Assembly (NCBI GenBank): GCA_035765895.1
Contig: DASTWL010000016.1
Location: 1-64,000, forward strand
Origin: Verrucomicrobiia bacterium
GTDB taxonomy: Bacteria; Verrucomicrobiota; Verrucomicrobiia; Limisphaerales; DSYF01
DNA length: 64,000 bases
Direction: 5' to 3'
A model generated the notes under the pieces. The model made no database searches, was not told the origin of the DNA, and saw only the letters and a list, made by a program, of their open reading frames with translations. Shown one piece after another: positions 26,473 through 35,400 of this stretch. Each line of letters opens with the position of its first letter. Positions within the stretch are counted from its first letter, which is position 1. Position numbers and translations under genes: made by a program.

Positions 26473-27498
26473 ATGAAAGCGTTGGTCAAAAAAACAGCGG
26501 CTCCCGGTCTCTGGCTCGAAGACGTTCCCGAGCCCAAAATCGGCATCAACGACGTGTTGATCAAGGTGGATCGCACAGGCATCTGCGGCACCGACGTCCA
26601 CATTTACAAGTGGGATGACTGGGCCCAACGGACGATCCCGGTGCCCATGGTTGTGGGGCATGAGTTTGTCGGGGAGATCGTCGAAGTCGGCTCCAACGTG
26701 AAGGATTTTTTCCCCGGACAAGTGGTCAGCGGCGAAGGGCACGTCGTCTGCGGCCACTGCCGGAACTGCCTGGCGGGACGCCGCCATTTGTGCGCGGACA
26801 CCAAGGGTGTGGGCGTGAACCGGCCCGGCGCGTTTGCCGAGTATCTGGCGCTGCCCATGACCAACGTCTGGGTGCATGCGCCGGGCATTGAGCGGGATGT
26901 GGCGGCGATATTCGATCCGTTTGGCAACGCGGTGCATACGGCGTTGTCGTTTCCGGTGCTGGGCGAGGATGTGTTGATCACAGGCGCCGGGCCGATCGGC
27001 ATCATGGCGGCGGCCGTGGTGCGACACGCCGGCGCACGGTATGTGGTGATCACGGACGTGAACGAACACCGCCTGGAACTCGCCCGCAAAATGGGGGTGA
27101 CGCTGGCCGTCAATCCCCGTCAGCGCAGCGTGAAGGAGGTCCAGAAACAGCTTGGCATGACCGAGGGCTTTGACGTGGGCCTGGAGATGTCGGGCAACGC
27201 CGCGGCCTTTCAGGATCTGCTGGCCAACATGAGTCACGGCGGGAAAATCGCCATGCTCGGCATTCCCGAAAAGGCCATGGCCATCGACTGGAACACCGTC
27301 GTCTTCTCGATGCTGACCATCAAGGGCATCTACGGGCGCGAGATGTATGAAACCTGGTATAAAATGACGGTGATGCTCCAGAGCGGCCTCGACATCACGC
27401 CGGTCATCACCCATCGGCTGCCCTACACGGAATTTGAACAGGGCTTCGCCGCGATGTTGAGCGGCCAGTCCGGCAAGGTGATTCTAAACTGGCGGTGA
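26473..27498 (+). CDS. tdh: L-threonine 3-dehydrogenase
   Basis: A 341-residue zinc-dependent medium-chain dehydrogenase, exactly the length of E. coli Tdh and strongly similar along its whole length. The catalytic zinc site is [13 protein letters not shown] with GHEFVGE. The structural zinc loop is [15 protein letters not shown]. The NAD fold is [12 protein letters not shown], followed by [18 protein letters not shown]. Conserved late blocks are [11 protein letters not shown] and [11 protein letters not shown], and the protein ends [12 protein letters not shown]. It oxidises L-threonine to 2-amino-3-ketobutyrate in the cytoplasm; the partner kbl is not adjacent. It stands 26 bp before the first mannosidase on the same strand and could share its transcript, which is unusual company for this gene. 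Confidence 0.93.
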   Translation: MKALVKKTAAPGLWLEDVPEPKIGINDVLIKVDRTGICGTDVHIYKWDDWAQRTIPVPMVVGHEFVGEIVEVGSNVKDFFPGQVVSGEGHVVCGHCRNCLAGRRHLCADTKGVGVNRPGAFAEYLALPMTNVWVHAPGIERDVAAIFDPFGNAVHTALSFPVLGEDVLITGAGPIGIMAAAVVRHAGARYVVITDVNEHRLELARKMGVTLAVNPRQRSVKEVQKQLGMTEGFDVGLEMSGNAAAFQDLLANMSHGGKIAMLGIPEKAMAIDWNTVVFSMLTIKGIYGREMYETWYKMTVMLQSGLDITPVITHRLPYTEFEQGFAAMLSGQSGKVILNWR

Positions 27499-27524
27499 AG
27501 CCGTCACTCCGCCCTCGTTGATTT

Positions 27525-29813
27525 ATGAGAAACGTAGCAACTTCACCGGCGCCCCGGCGCCTCTGGTTCAGCGTTGTCCTGCTCGCCGGCTGTGGCTGGC
27601 TGACGCAAGCGGCGCCGGCGCGCTTGTCCGATTACATCCGCCCGTTCGTCGGCACTTACGGCGAGGGCAACACGTATCCGGGGCCGTCCGCGCCGTTTGG
27701 CATGGTGCAGTTGAGTCCGGACACGGATGATCAGCTCTGGGATACTGCGTCGGGCTACGAATATTCCGACACGTCCATCATGGGCTTCAGTTGCACGCAC
27801 CTGAGCGGCACCGGCATTCCCGACCTGGGCGACTTCCTGTTCATGCCGCAAATCGGCACGCCGAAATTCCAGCCGGGCACCAAGGAGGCGCCGGAGACGG
27901 GCTATCGCCAGCGGTTTTCGCACGCGGACGAGGCGGCCACCGCGGGCTACTACAAGGTCAAGCTCGCCAACGGCGTCACGACCGAGCTCACGGCGGGCGA
28001 ACGCGCCGGCCTGTTGCGCTTCACGTTCCCGGCGAGCGATCAGGCCTCCATCATGATTGATCTGAACCACGTCCTCAACGGCGGGCGCTGGCGCGTGGTG
28101 TGGTCGCATGTGCGCAAGGAAAACGACACGACCGTCACGGGCTTTCATCTCGTGAACGGCTGGGCAAAGGAGCGCTACCTGTATTTTGCAGCGCAATTTT
28201 CGCGGCCGTTTGACGCGCACCAAATCATCAGCAGCGGCAAGCCCGTCATCTACAACACCTATCGCTTTCGCAGCCAGAACGAGGCGGCGGGCACCAACCT
28301 CCAGTTTCTGGCCGAATACAAGACGCACGCGGATGAGGTCATCACGGTGAAGGTGGCGGTTTCGGCCGTGAGCGCGGCGAATGCGTTGCAGAGCTTGTCG
28401 GCGGAAATTCCCGCCTGGGACTTCGCCGGCGTGCGCGAACGCACGTGCCGCCAGTGGGACCGTGAACTGGCCCGCATCCAGATCGACGGCTCGCCGGAGC
28501 AGAAGGAGACGTTTTACACCGCGCTTTATCACGCGTTCCTCACGCCCAATCTCTACGAGGACCGCACGGGCGAATACCGCGGACTCGACGGCGAAGTGCA
28601 TCAGGCGAAGGGCTTCACCAACTACGCGGTGTTCTCGTTGTGGGATACGTATCGCGCCACGCATCCGTTGTTCGCGCTGATTCAGGCGCCGCGGGACGCG
28701 GACATGATCAACTCGCTGCTCGCCCATTACGATCAGAGCGCGGACCACCTGCTGCCGATGTGGTCGCTGCAGGGCAACGAGACGTGGTGCATGATCGGTT
28801 ACCACGCGGTGCCGGTGATTGTGGACGGTTATCTGAAGGGCGTGAAAGGCTTCGATGTCGAACGTGCCTATGAAGCGGTCAAAACCACGGCGCTGAATCC
28901 GGATTACGACAGCGTGGCGGCCTATGCGAAGCTGGGCTGGGTGCCGTGCGACCAGGAAAACGAGTCCGTGTCCAAGACGCTCGAATACGCCTACGACGAT
29001 TACTGCATCGCGCAGATGGCGAAGGCGCTGGGCAAGAAGGCGGATTACGCGGTGTTCATGAAGCGGGCGGAGAGCTACCGGAACCTGTTTGATCCGTCGT
29101 TCGGGTTGATGCGCGGCAAGGATGCGCAGGGGCGCTGGCGCACGCCGTTTGACCCGCACCTGTATGTGCAGGGCGGCGATTTCACCGAAGGCACGAGCTG
29201 GCAGTATTCGTGGTATGTGCCGCAGGACGTGCCGGGCTTGATCGCATTGATGGGCGGGCCGGATGCATTTGCCAAAAAACTGGATGCGCTCTTTACCTTT
29301 GGCGCCAATGAGAGCCAGGGGCTCGATGACATCCAGGGACGCATCGGCGAATACTGGCACGGCAATGAGCCCAGTCATCACATCATTTACCTCTACTGTT
29401 ACGCGGGCCAGCCGTGGAAGACGCAGGAACGGCTGCATCAGGTCGTCCAAACGCAATACGGCAACCAGCCAAAATCCCTCACCGGCAATGACGACTGCGG
29501 GCAAATGTCCGCGTGGCTCATGTTCACCGAGATGGGCTTCTATCCGGTGTGCCCGGCGAGCGACTACTACGTGATCGGTGCGCCGCAACTGCCGAAGGCC
29601 GTGATGCATCTCTCGAACGGCAAAAAATTCACCATGACGGCGGAAAATCTCTCCGACGAAAACATCTATGTGCAATCCGTCCGCGTGAACGGCCGGGACT
29701 GGAACAGTCCGTTCCTGCCTTATGCGGCGTTGCAACACGGCGGCTCCATCGCCTTCACGATGGGACCGCAACCCAACCGTAACTGGGGCACCCAGCCCAT
29801 CCTGCCAAAATGA
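27525..29813 (+). CDS. GH92 alpha-mannosidase, secreted
   Basis: A 762-residue enzyme with a signal peptide (SVVLLAGCGWLTQAAPA). The GH92 core starts at once with YIRPFVGTYGEGNTYPGPS and FGMVQLSPDT. Family landmarks are FTEGTSWQYSWYVPQDVPGL (about residues 553-572), whose Glu (about 555) matches the general-acid region, GNEPSHHIIYLYCYAGQPWK, and GNDDCGQMSAW (from 654), whose Asp residues match the general-base region. GH92 enzymes are calcium-dependent exo-acting alpha-mannosidases that trim high-mannose N-glycans or mannan. The cysteine in AGCGW could serve as a lipobox, so it may be a lipoprotein. It overlaps the second GH92 gene by four bases (ATGA), indicating translational coupling. Confidence 0.92.
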   Translation: MRNVATSPAPRRLWFSVVLLAGCGWLTQAAPARLSDYIRPFVGTYGEGNTYPGPSAPFGMVQLSPDTDDQLWDTASGYEYSDTSIMGFSCTHLSGTGIPDLGDFLFMPQIGTPKFQPGTKEAPETGYRQRFSHADEAATAGYYKVKLANGVTTELTAGERAGLLRFTFPASDQASIMIDLNHVLNGGRWRVVWSHVRKENDTTVTGFHLVNGWAKERYLYFAAQFSRPFDAHQIISSGKPVIYNTYRFRSQNEAAGTNLQFLAEYKTHADEVITVKVAVSAVSAANALQSLSAEIPAWDFAGVRERTCRQWDRELARIQIDGSPEQKETFYTALYHAFLTPNLYEDRTGEYRGLDGEVHQAKGFTNYAVFSLWDTYRATHPLFALIQAPRDADMINSLLAHYDQSADHLLPMWSLQGNETWCMIGYHAVPVIVDGYLKGVKGFDVERAYEAVKTTALNPDYDSVAAYAKLGWVPCDQENESVSKTLEYAYDDYCIAQMAKALGKKADYAVFMKRAESYRNLFDPSFGLMRGKDAQGRWRTPFDPHLYVQGGDFTEGTSWQYSWYVPQDVPGLIALMGGPDAFAKKLDALFTFGANESQGLDDIQGRIGEYWHGNEPSHHIIYLYCYAGQPWKTQERLHQVVQTQYGNQPKSLTGNDDCGQMSAWLMFTEMGFYPVCPASDYYVIGAPQLPKAVMHLSNGKKFTMTAENLSDENIYVQSVRVNGRDWNSPFLPYAALQHGGSIAFTMGPQPNRNWGTQPILPK

Positions 29814-32161
29814 AGGCGCGCAACCACACTCACACCATGAAACTCTGCCATCTTTGGGGCGCACTCGGACTGGCCCTGGCCGGCTCCGGCTTTGCGGCGG
29901 AAACGTCACTCGTCACGCTCGCCAACCCGCTGCAGGGCACGGATTCGACGGGCGGCTTTTCGCACGGCAACGAGTATCCCGCCATCGCCCTGCCCTTTCC
30001 CATGAACGTCTGGGCGCCCTACACCCAGCCGGCCCGCGACTCGTTTTATTACCAGTATCGGCAGGGCAAGCTGCGTGGCATCCGGGAAACGCACCAGCCG
30101 AGCCCGTGGATCGGCGACTACGGCTCGTTTTCGCTCATGCCGGTGTCCGGCCGGCTGGCGGTGAACGAGGACGAGCGCGCGTCGGACTTCCGGCACGAAG
30201 CCGAGCACGCGCAGCCGAACTATTACCGCGTCCACCTCGACACCTGGCACGCGACGGCGGAGGTGACGCCGACCGAACGTTGCGCGCGGTTCCGCTTCAC
30301 GTTCGACAACGCGGGTGACGCGTATGTGGTGCTGGATGCGTTTCCCGGCGGCTCGTCGGTGGAGGTTATCCCTGGCGAGAACAAGATCGTCGGCGTCAGC
30401 CGGTTTAATCACGGCGGCGTGCCGAAGAACTTTGGCAATTACTTCGTCATCGAATTCGATCAGCCGTTCGTTGCCCACGGCGTATGGTCGCCCAAAACCA
30501 CCGAAGCCGGCGCGAGCAAGCTCGCCGGCGACCACGTCGGCGCCTACGTGAAATTCGCCGCGCAGGCGGGCCAGGTGGTGCAGTGCCGGGTGGCGTCGTC
30601 ATTCATCAGCGCGGAACAGGCGTTGCGGAATTTGCAGGCCGAAATCGGCGACGCGGACTTTGACACCGTGCGCCGGCGCGGCGAGGCCCGGTGGAATGAC
30701 ACGCTCGGCAAAATTCGGGTGACGGGCGGGACGGAGGAGCAGCAGCGCACGTTTTACAGCACGTTCTATCGCAGCGTGCTCTTCCCGCACAAATTCTACG
30801 AACTCGATGCGCAACAGCATCCGGTTTACTTCAGCCCCTACGACGGCCAGTTGCACCAGGGCTATCTCTACACGGACACGGGCTATTGGGACACGTTCCG
30901 CGCCAGTCATCCGCTCTACAACCTGCTCTTTCCGGAAGTCAGCGGTGAAATTTTGCAGGGCATCATCAATGCCTACAACGAAAGCGGCTGGCTGCCGTCG
31001 TGGGCCAGTCCTGGCCATCGGGCCTGCATGATCGGCAATCACGCCTTTTCGCTGCTGGCCGACGGCTGGGTGAAGGGGGTCCGCACGTTTGACTTGAATC
31101 GCGCGGTGGATGCGATGGTGCATGACGCGAACAACGAAGGCCCGGGCTCTTGTCCTTCGATCGGCCGCAACGGCGCGACGTTTTACAACCAGCTGGGCTA
31201 CGTGCCTTATCCCAATGTGCATGAGGCCACGGCCAAGACGTTGGAATACGCCTACGACGATTTTTGCGCGGCCATTCTGGCCGACGCCGCGGGCCGCCCG
31301 GCGGACCGGGATGCGTTTGTCCGCAAGGCGCAGAACTATCGCAATGTCTTCGACATAAAGACCGGCTTTGTGCGCGGCCGCCAGGAGGACGGCGCGTGGT
31401 GCGAACCGTTTTATCCCATTGAGTGGGGCGGGCCGTTCACCGAGGGGAACTCGTGGCAGTGGACGTGGAGCGTGTTTCAGGACATTCCCGGGCTCGTGCA
31501 GTTGATGGGCGGTGAAAAGGCGTTTGCGGACAAGCTTGACGCCGTGTTTACCACGCCGCCGGATGTGAAAGTGGGCACCTACGGTGGAATGATTCATGAA
31601 ATGACCGAAATGGTCGCGGCGAACATGGGCCAGTATGCGCACGGCAATCAGCCGGTGCAGCATGCGATCTATCTCTACGATTACGTCGGCCAGCCGTGGA
31701 AGGCCCAGACGCGCATCCGCGAGACCATGGGCCGGCTGTATCAATCCACGCCGGACGGTTTTTGCGGTGACGAGGACACGGGCCAGATGTCGGCGTGGTA
31801 TGTCTTCAGCGCGCTGGGTTTTTATCCGGTGACGCCGGGGACGGATCTTTACCTGATTGGTTGTCCGCTGTTCGACCGCGCGACGCTCACGCTGCCGGAT
31901 GGGAAACAATTCACCATCACCGCGCAGGCCAACGGACCGCAACGTCCCTACATCCATGGCGGAACATTGAACGGCCAGGACTTCAACCGCACGTTCCTCA
32001 AGCACGCGGAGATTCTGGCCGGCGGCGACCTCGTGTTCCGCATGGAATCCGCGCCCGATTATCACTGGGCTACCGGTGCCGGGAGCCGTCCGCCTTCCGC
32101 CATGGCCGGGCTGTTGCAACAGACTGCTGTCGGCGGCGCCGCCACGCCGGGCGGCAAGTGA
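29810..32161 (+). CDS. Second GH92 alpha-mannosidase, secreted
   Basis: A 783-residue paralogue of the upstream enzyme with its own signal peptide (HLWGALGLALAGSGFAA). Landmarks are NPLQGTDSTGGFSHGNEYPA and FPMNVWAPYTQP at the N-terminus, FTEGNSWQWTWSVFQDIPGL (Glu about 545), GNQPVQHAIYLYDYVGQPWK, and GDEDTGQMSAWYVFSALG (from about 653) near the base residues. The N-terminal substrate loop differs from the first copy, which suggests a different linkage preference. The start at 29810 overlaps the previous stop; ATG at 29837 is an alternative that gives a shorter leader. A tail of about 30 residues after the last GH92 block (SAMAGLLQQTAVGGAATPG) is not conserved. Confidence 0.92.
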   Translation: MKARNHTHTMKLCHLWGALGLALAGSGFAAETSLVTLANPLQGTDSTGGFSHGNEYPAIALPFPMNVWAPYTQPARDSFYYQYRQGKLRGIRETHQPSPWIGDYGSFSLMPVSGRLAVNEDERASDFRHEAEHAQPNYYRVHLDTWHATAEVTPTERCARFRFTFDNAGDAYVVLDAFPGGSSVEVIPGENKIVGVSRFNHGGVPKNFGNYFVIEFDQPFVAHGVWSPKTTEAGASKLAGDHVGAYVKFAAQAGQVVQCRVASSFISAEQALRNLQAEIGDADFDTVRRRGEARWNDTLGKIRVTGGTEEQQRTFYSTFYRSVLFPHKFYELDAQQHPVYFSPYDGQLHQGYLYTDTGYWDTFRASHPLYNLLFPEVSGEILQGIINAYNESGWLPSWASPGHRACMIGNHAFSLLADGWVKGVRTFDLNRAVDAMVHDANNEGPGSCPSIGRNGATFYNQLGYVPYPNVHEATAKTLEYAYDDFCAAILADAAGRPADRDAFVRKAQNYRNVFDIKTGFVRGRQEDGAWCEPFYPIEWGGPFTEGNSWQWTWSVFQDIPGLVQLMGGEKAFADKLDAVFTTPPDVKVGTYGGMIHEMTEMVAANMGQYAHGNQPVQHAIYLYDYVGQPWKAQTRIRETMGRLYQSTPDGFCGDEDTGQMSAWYVFSALGFYPVTPGTDLYLIGCPLFDRATLTLPDGKQFTITAQANGPQRPYIHGGTLNGQDFNRTFLKHAEILAGGDLVFRMESAPDYHWATGAGSRPPSAMAGLLQQTAVGGAATPGGK

Positions 32162-32198
32162 TGCCGGCTCGTGGTGTCGGACCGACGTGTCTGGTGGT

Positions 32199-32221
32199 GG
32201 GACAGGCGTTCTGCCTGTCCC
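32199..32221. repeat. Short palindrome, dispersed repeat copy A
   Basis: GGGACAGGC and GCCTGTCCC form a perfect 9-bp stem around GTTCT, 38 bp past the second GH92 stop. A diverged copy lies at 37336-37360 (21 of 25 bases alike when the flanking GGTGG is included). It may act as a terminator-like RNA hairpin, but no T tract follows. Confidence 0.6.
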
Positions 32222-32432
32222 GCTTCGGCCGCGGGGTGCCAAAACGGAGCTTCCATCGCTTCGTGTGTTCCGGCATTAATGGCGGTCGTCCATGCCAGCC
32301 ATCCGATCGACGTCACCGCTGGTGCCCGTTGCAGGCGTCCAGCGACGGACGCACTGCCGCGCGGGTGCCGGCGTTTCGCCGGACGCGGCGCGCCGCGCCG
32401 ATGGTGTCCGTCCTCTTGGAAAATCGCCCAGC

Positions 32433-35400
32433 ATGAAATCAATTTCGTCCCTGCAACGACTGTCCGGCGTGTTGGCTCTGTTCGGTTGGTGTCTCGGCGC
32501 CGTTGCGGGCCCGGCGAGCGCGGAGCCGGCCACCAACAAGTTGTTGTATGTGGTGGGCGATTCGCATCTCGACACGCAGTGGAACTGGACCGTGCAGGAC
32601 ACGATCCATCCCTACCTCTCGAACACGCTGGTCCGGAACTTCGTGCTGTTCACCAATTACCCGGATTACACGTTCAGCTTCGAAGGGGCGTTCAAGTATC
32701 AACTTGCGAAGGAGTATTACCCGGCGGAATACGAGACGTTGAAGCATTACATCGCGCAAGGCCGCTGGCGCGTGGCCGGGGCGTCGGTGGATGCCGGCGA
32801 CGTGAACATTCCCTCGCCGGAATCGCTCATCCGCCACGCGCTTTACGGCAACGGTTACTTCAAGCAGGAGTTTGGCAAAACGAGCCTCGACTTGTTTTTG
32901 CCGGATTGTTTCGGTTTCAGCTACGCGTTGCCGTCCATCGCCGCGCATTGCGGATTGAAGGGGTTTTCGTCGGCGAAACTGCTCTGGGGCTCCGCCATCC
33001 CCTACCCGTTTGAAAACATTGGCCGCTGGGTGGGGCCGGATGGCGCTTCGGTGGTCGCGGTCATTCAACCCGGCGCCTACGATTCGCACATCACCGAGAA
33101 TCTGGCGAACGCGACGAACTATCTCGCGCGCATCGACGAAATGGGAAAAGCCACGGGATTGTATCTCGACTACCGGTATTTCGGCACGGGCGATATTGGC
33201 GGGGCGCCGGACGCCAGGTCGGTGGACTGGCTGGAACAGAGCATTCACACGACCAACGGTCTGTTGCGTGTGGAGAGCGCCGGCGCAGATCAGTTATACC
33301 GGGATTTGACGCCGGAGCAGGTGGTCAAGCTGCCGACGTATCAAGGCGAGTTGCTGATGCGCATCCACGGCGTCGGCTGTTACACGGCGCACAGCGAGAT
33401 GAAGACCTTCAACCGGCGCAACGAACACTGGGCGGACAGCGCGGAGCGAGCGGCGGTGATGGCCGACTGGCTGCAAGGCGGCGGCACGTATCCTCAAGAG
33501 CGGTTGACGAAGGCCTGGGAACGTTTCCTCTGGCACCAGTTTCACGACGATTTGACCGGCACCAGCATCGATGCGGCCTACCAGTTTTCCTGGAACGACG
33601 AGCTGCTCTCGCTGAATGAGTTTGCCGCCGAGCAAACGCGCGGCATCGGCGTGCTTGCCCGGGCGCTCGACACCACGGCCACCGGCGTTCCGCTTGTGGT
33701 GTTCAATCCATTATCCGTCGAAAGCGAGGATCTGGTCGAAGCCACGGTGACCTTTTCAAACGGACTGCCCCGCGCCGTGCGGGTGTTTGGTCCGGATGGG
33801 AAGGAAGTCCCGGCACAAGCGGGCACGCCGCGCGGCCATTCCCTGCCGATTGTCTTCCTGGCGCGGGTGCCGGCGGTCGGGGCGGCCACGTTTGATGTGC
33901 GTCCGGCTGACCGGCCGTGTGCGCTGAAAACCGGCCTCGCCGTCTCGAAGTCCCGTTTGGAGAATGCCCGTTACCGCGTGCGGTTGGATGGCAATGGCGA
34001 CGTGCGGTCCATCTACGACAAGGCAAACCAGCAGGAGCTGCTGGCCCGGCCGATCCGCTGGGCCTTTTTGCACGATGAAGGCACCATCTGGCCTGCCTGG
34101 GAAATCACCTACGCTTCAGAAACCGGCCGGCCCGCTTATCTGGGCCGGCCTGCACGCGTGGAGGTGCTGGAGTCCGGTCCCGCACGCGTCACGCTGGGTA
34201 TCACGCGGTTCAAGGACAACTCGACCTTCTTGGAACGCATTTCCCTGGCAGCGGGCGAAGCCGGTGACCGCGTCGGCTGGGATGTTTCGGCGAATTGGCA
34301 CACGCGCGGCACGTTGTTGAAGGTTGAATTCCCGCTCACGGCCGCCAATCCCAAGGCCACGTTTGACCTGGGCCTGGGCACCATCGAACGCGGCAACGCA
34401 ACGCCCAACCTCTACGAAGTGCCCGCCCAGCAATGGGCGGATTTGACCGACACGAATGGCCAATACGGCGTCACCGTCTTGAACGACAGCAAGTATGGCT
34501 GGGACAAACCAGACGATCATACACTGCGATTGACCATCTTTCACACGCCCACGCCCGGCCTTGCTTATCCGCATGGCGCGCACAACAGCCTCGGGTCACA
34601 TCGCTTTCAATTTGCGGTCATGGGCCATGCGGGCGACTGGCGCGCCGGCCGGTCGTCATGGACGGCGGCGCGGCTCAACCAGCCGTTGCAGGCCTTTGCC
34701 GCGGCCGCGCATCCGGGGCCGCTCGGCAAAACCTTTGCCTTCCTGACGACGGACAGTCCGAACGTAATGGTGAAGGCCGTCAAGAAAGCCGAAGCCAGCG
34801 ATGAAGTGGTGGTGCGGTTGCAGGAATTGACGGGCCGGCCGCAGACGGTTCAGCTTGCGGGCGCCGCACCCATTGTGGCCGCGCGCGAACTGACCGGTGC
34901 CGAGGAACCGCTCGGTGCCCTGACTCCCGCCGGTGGCAAACTGACGCTGAAACTCACTCCGTATCAACCGCGGACGTTGGCCCTGACGCTGGGCGCGGCG
35001 GCCGCGACCGTGCCCAAGGTCGTCAGCCAGCCGGTTTCACTGCCGTTCAACCTCGATGTGTTCTCCCGCGATGCCAACCGGGCGGATGGCGATTTTTATC
35101 AGGGCTACACCATTCCGGCCGAACTGGTGCCGGCGTCCGTCGTGCGCGATGGGGTCAACTTCATGCTCGGCTCGACGGCGGATGGCGCAAAGAACGCCGT
35201 TGCGTGCCGCGGCCAGACCATTGCGCTGCCCGGTTCCGGTTTCACACGGCTCTACCTGTTGGCGGCCGCCGCGGGTGGTGACACGCCGGCGGTGTTTGCC
35301 GTGGATGGTCAGGCTAGGCGGCTGACGGTTCAGGATTTCACGGGCTTCATTGGCCAATGGAAGCCGCCGCTTGTGAAGCCGGACGAAGTGGCCTGGGTGT

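Noticed and set aside
32171-33013. Overlapping alternative-frame gene at the start of the GH38 region
   Set aside because: It overlaps the GH38 start in another frame, with a composition typical of GC shadow frames and no motif.
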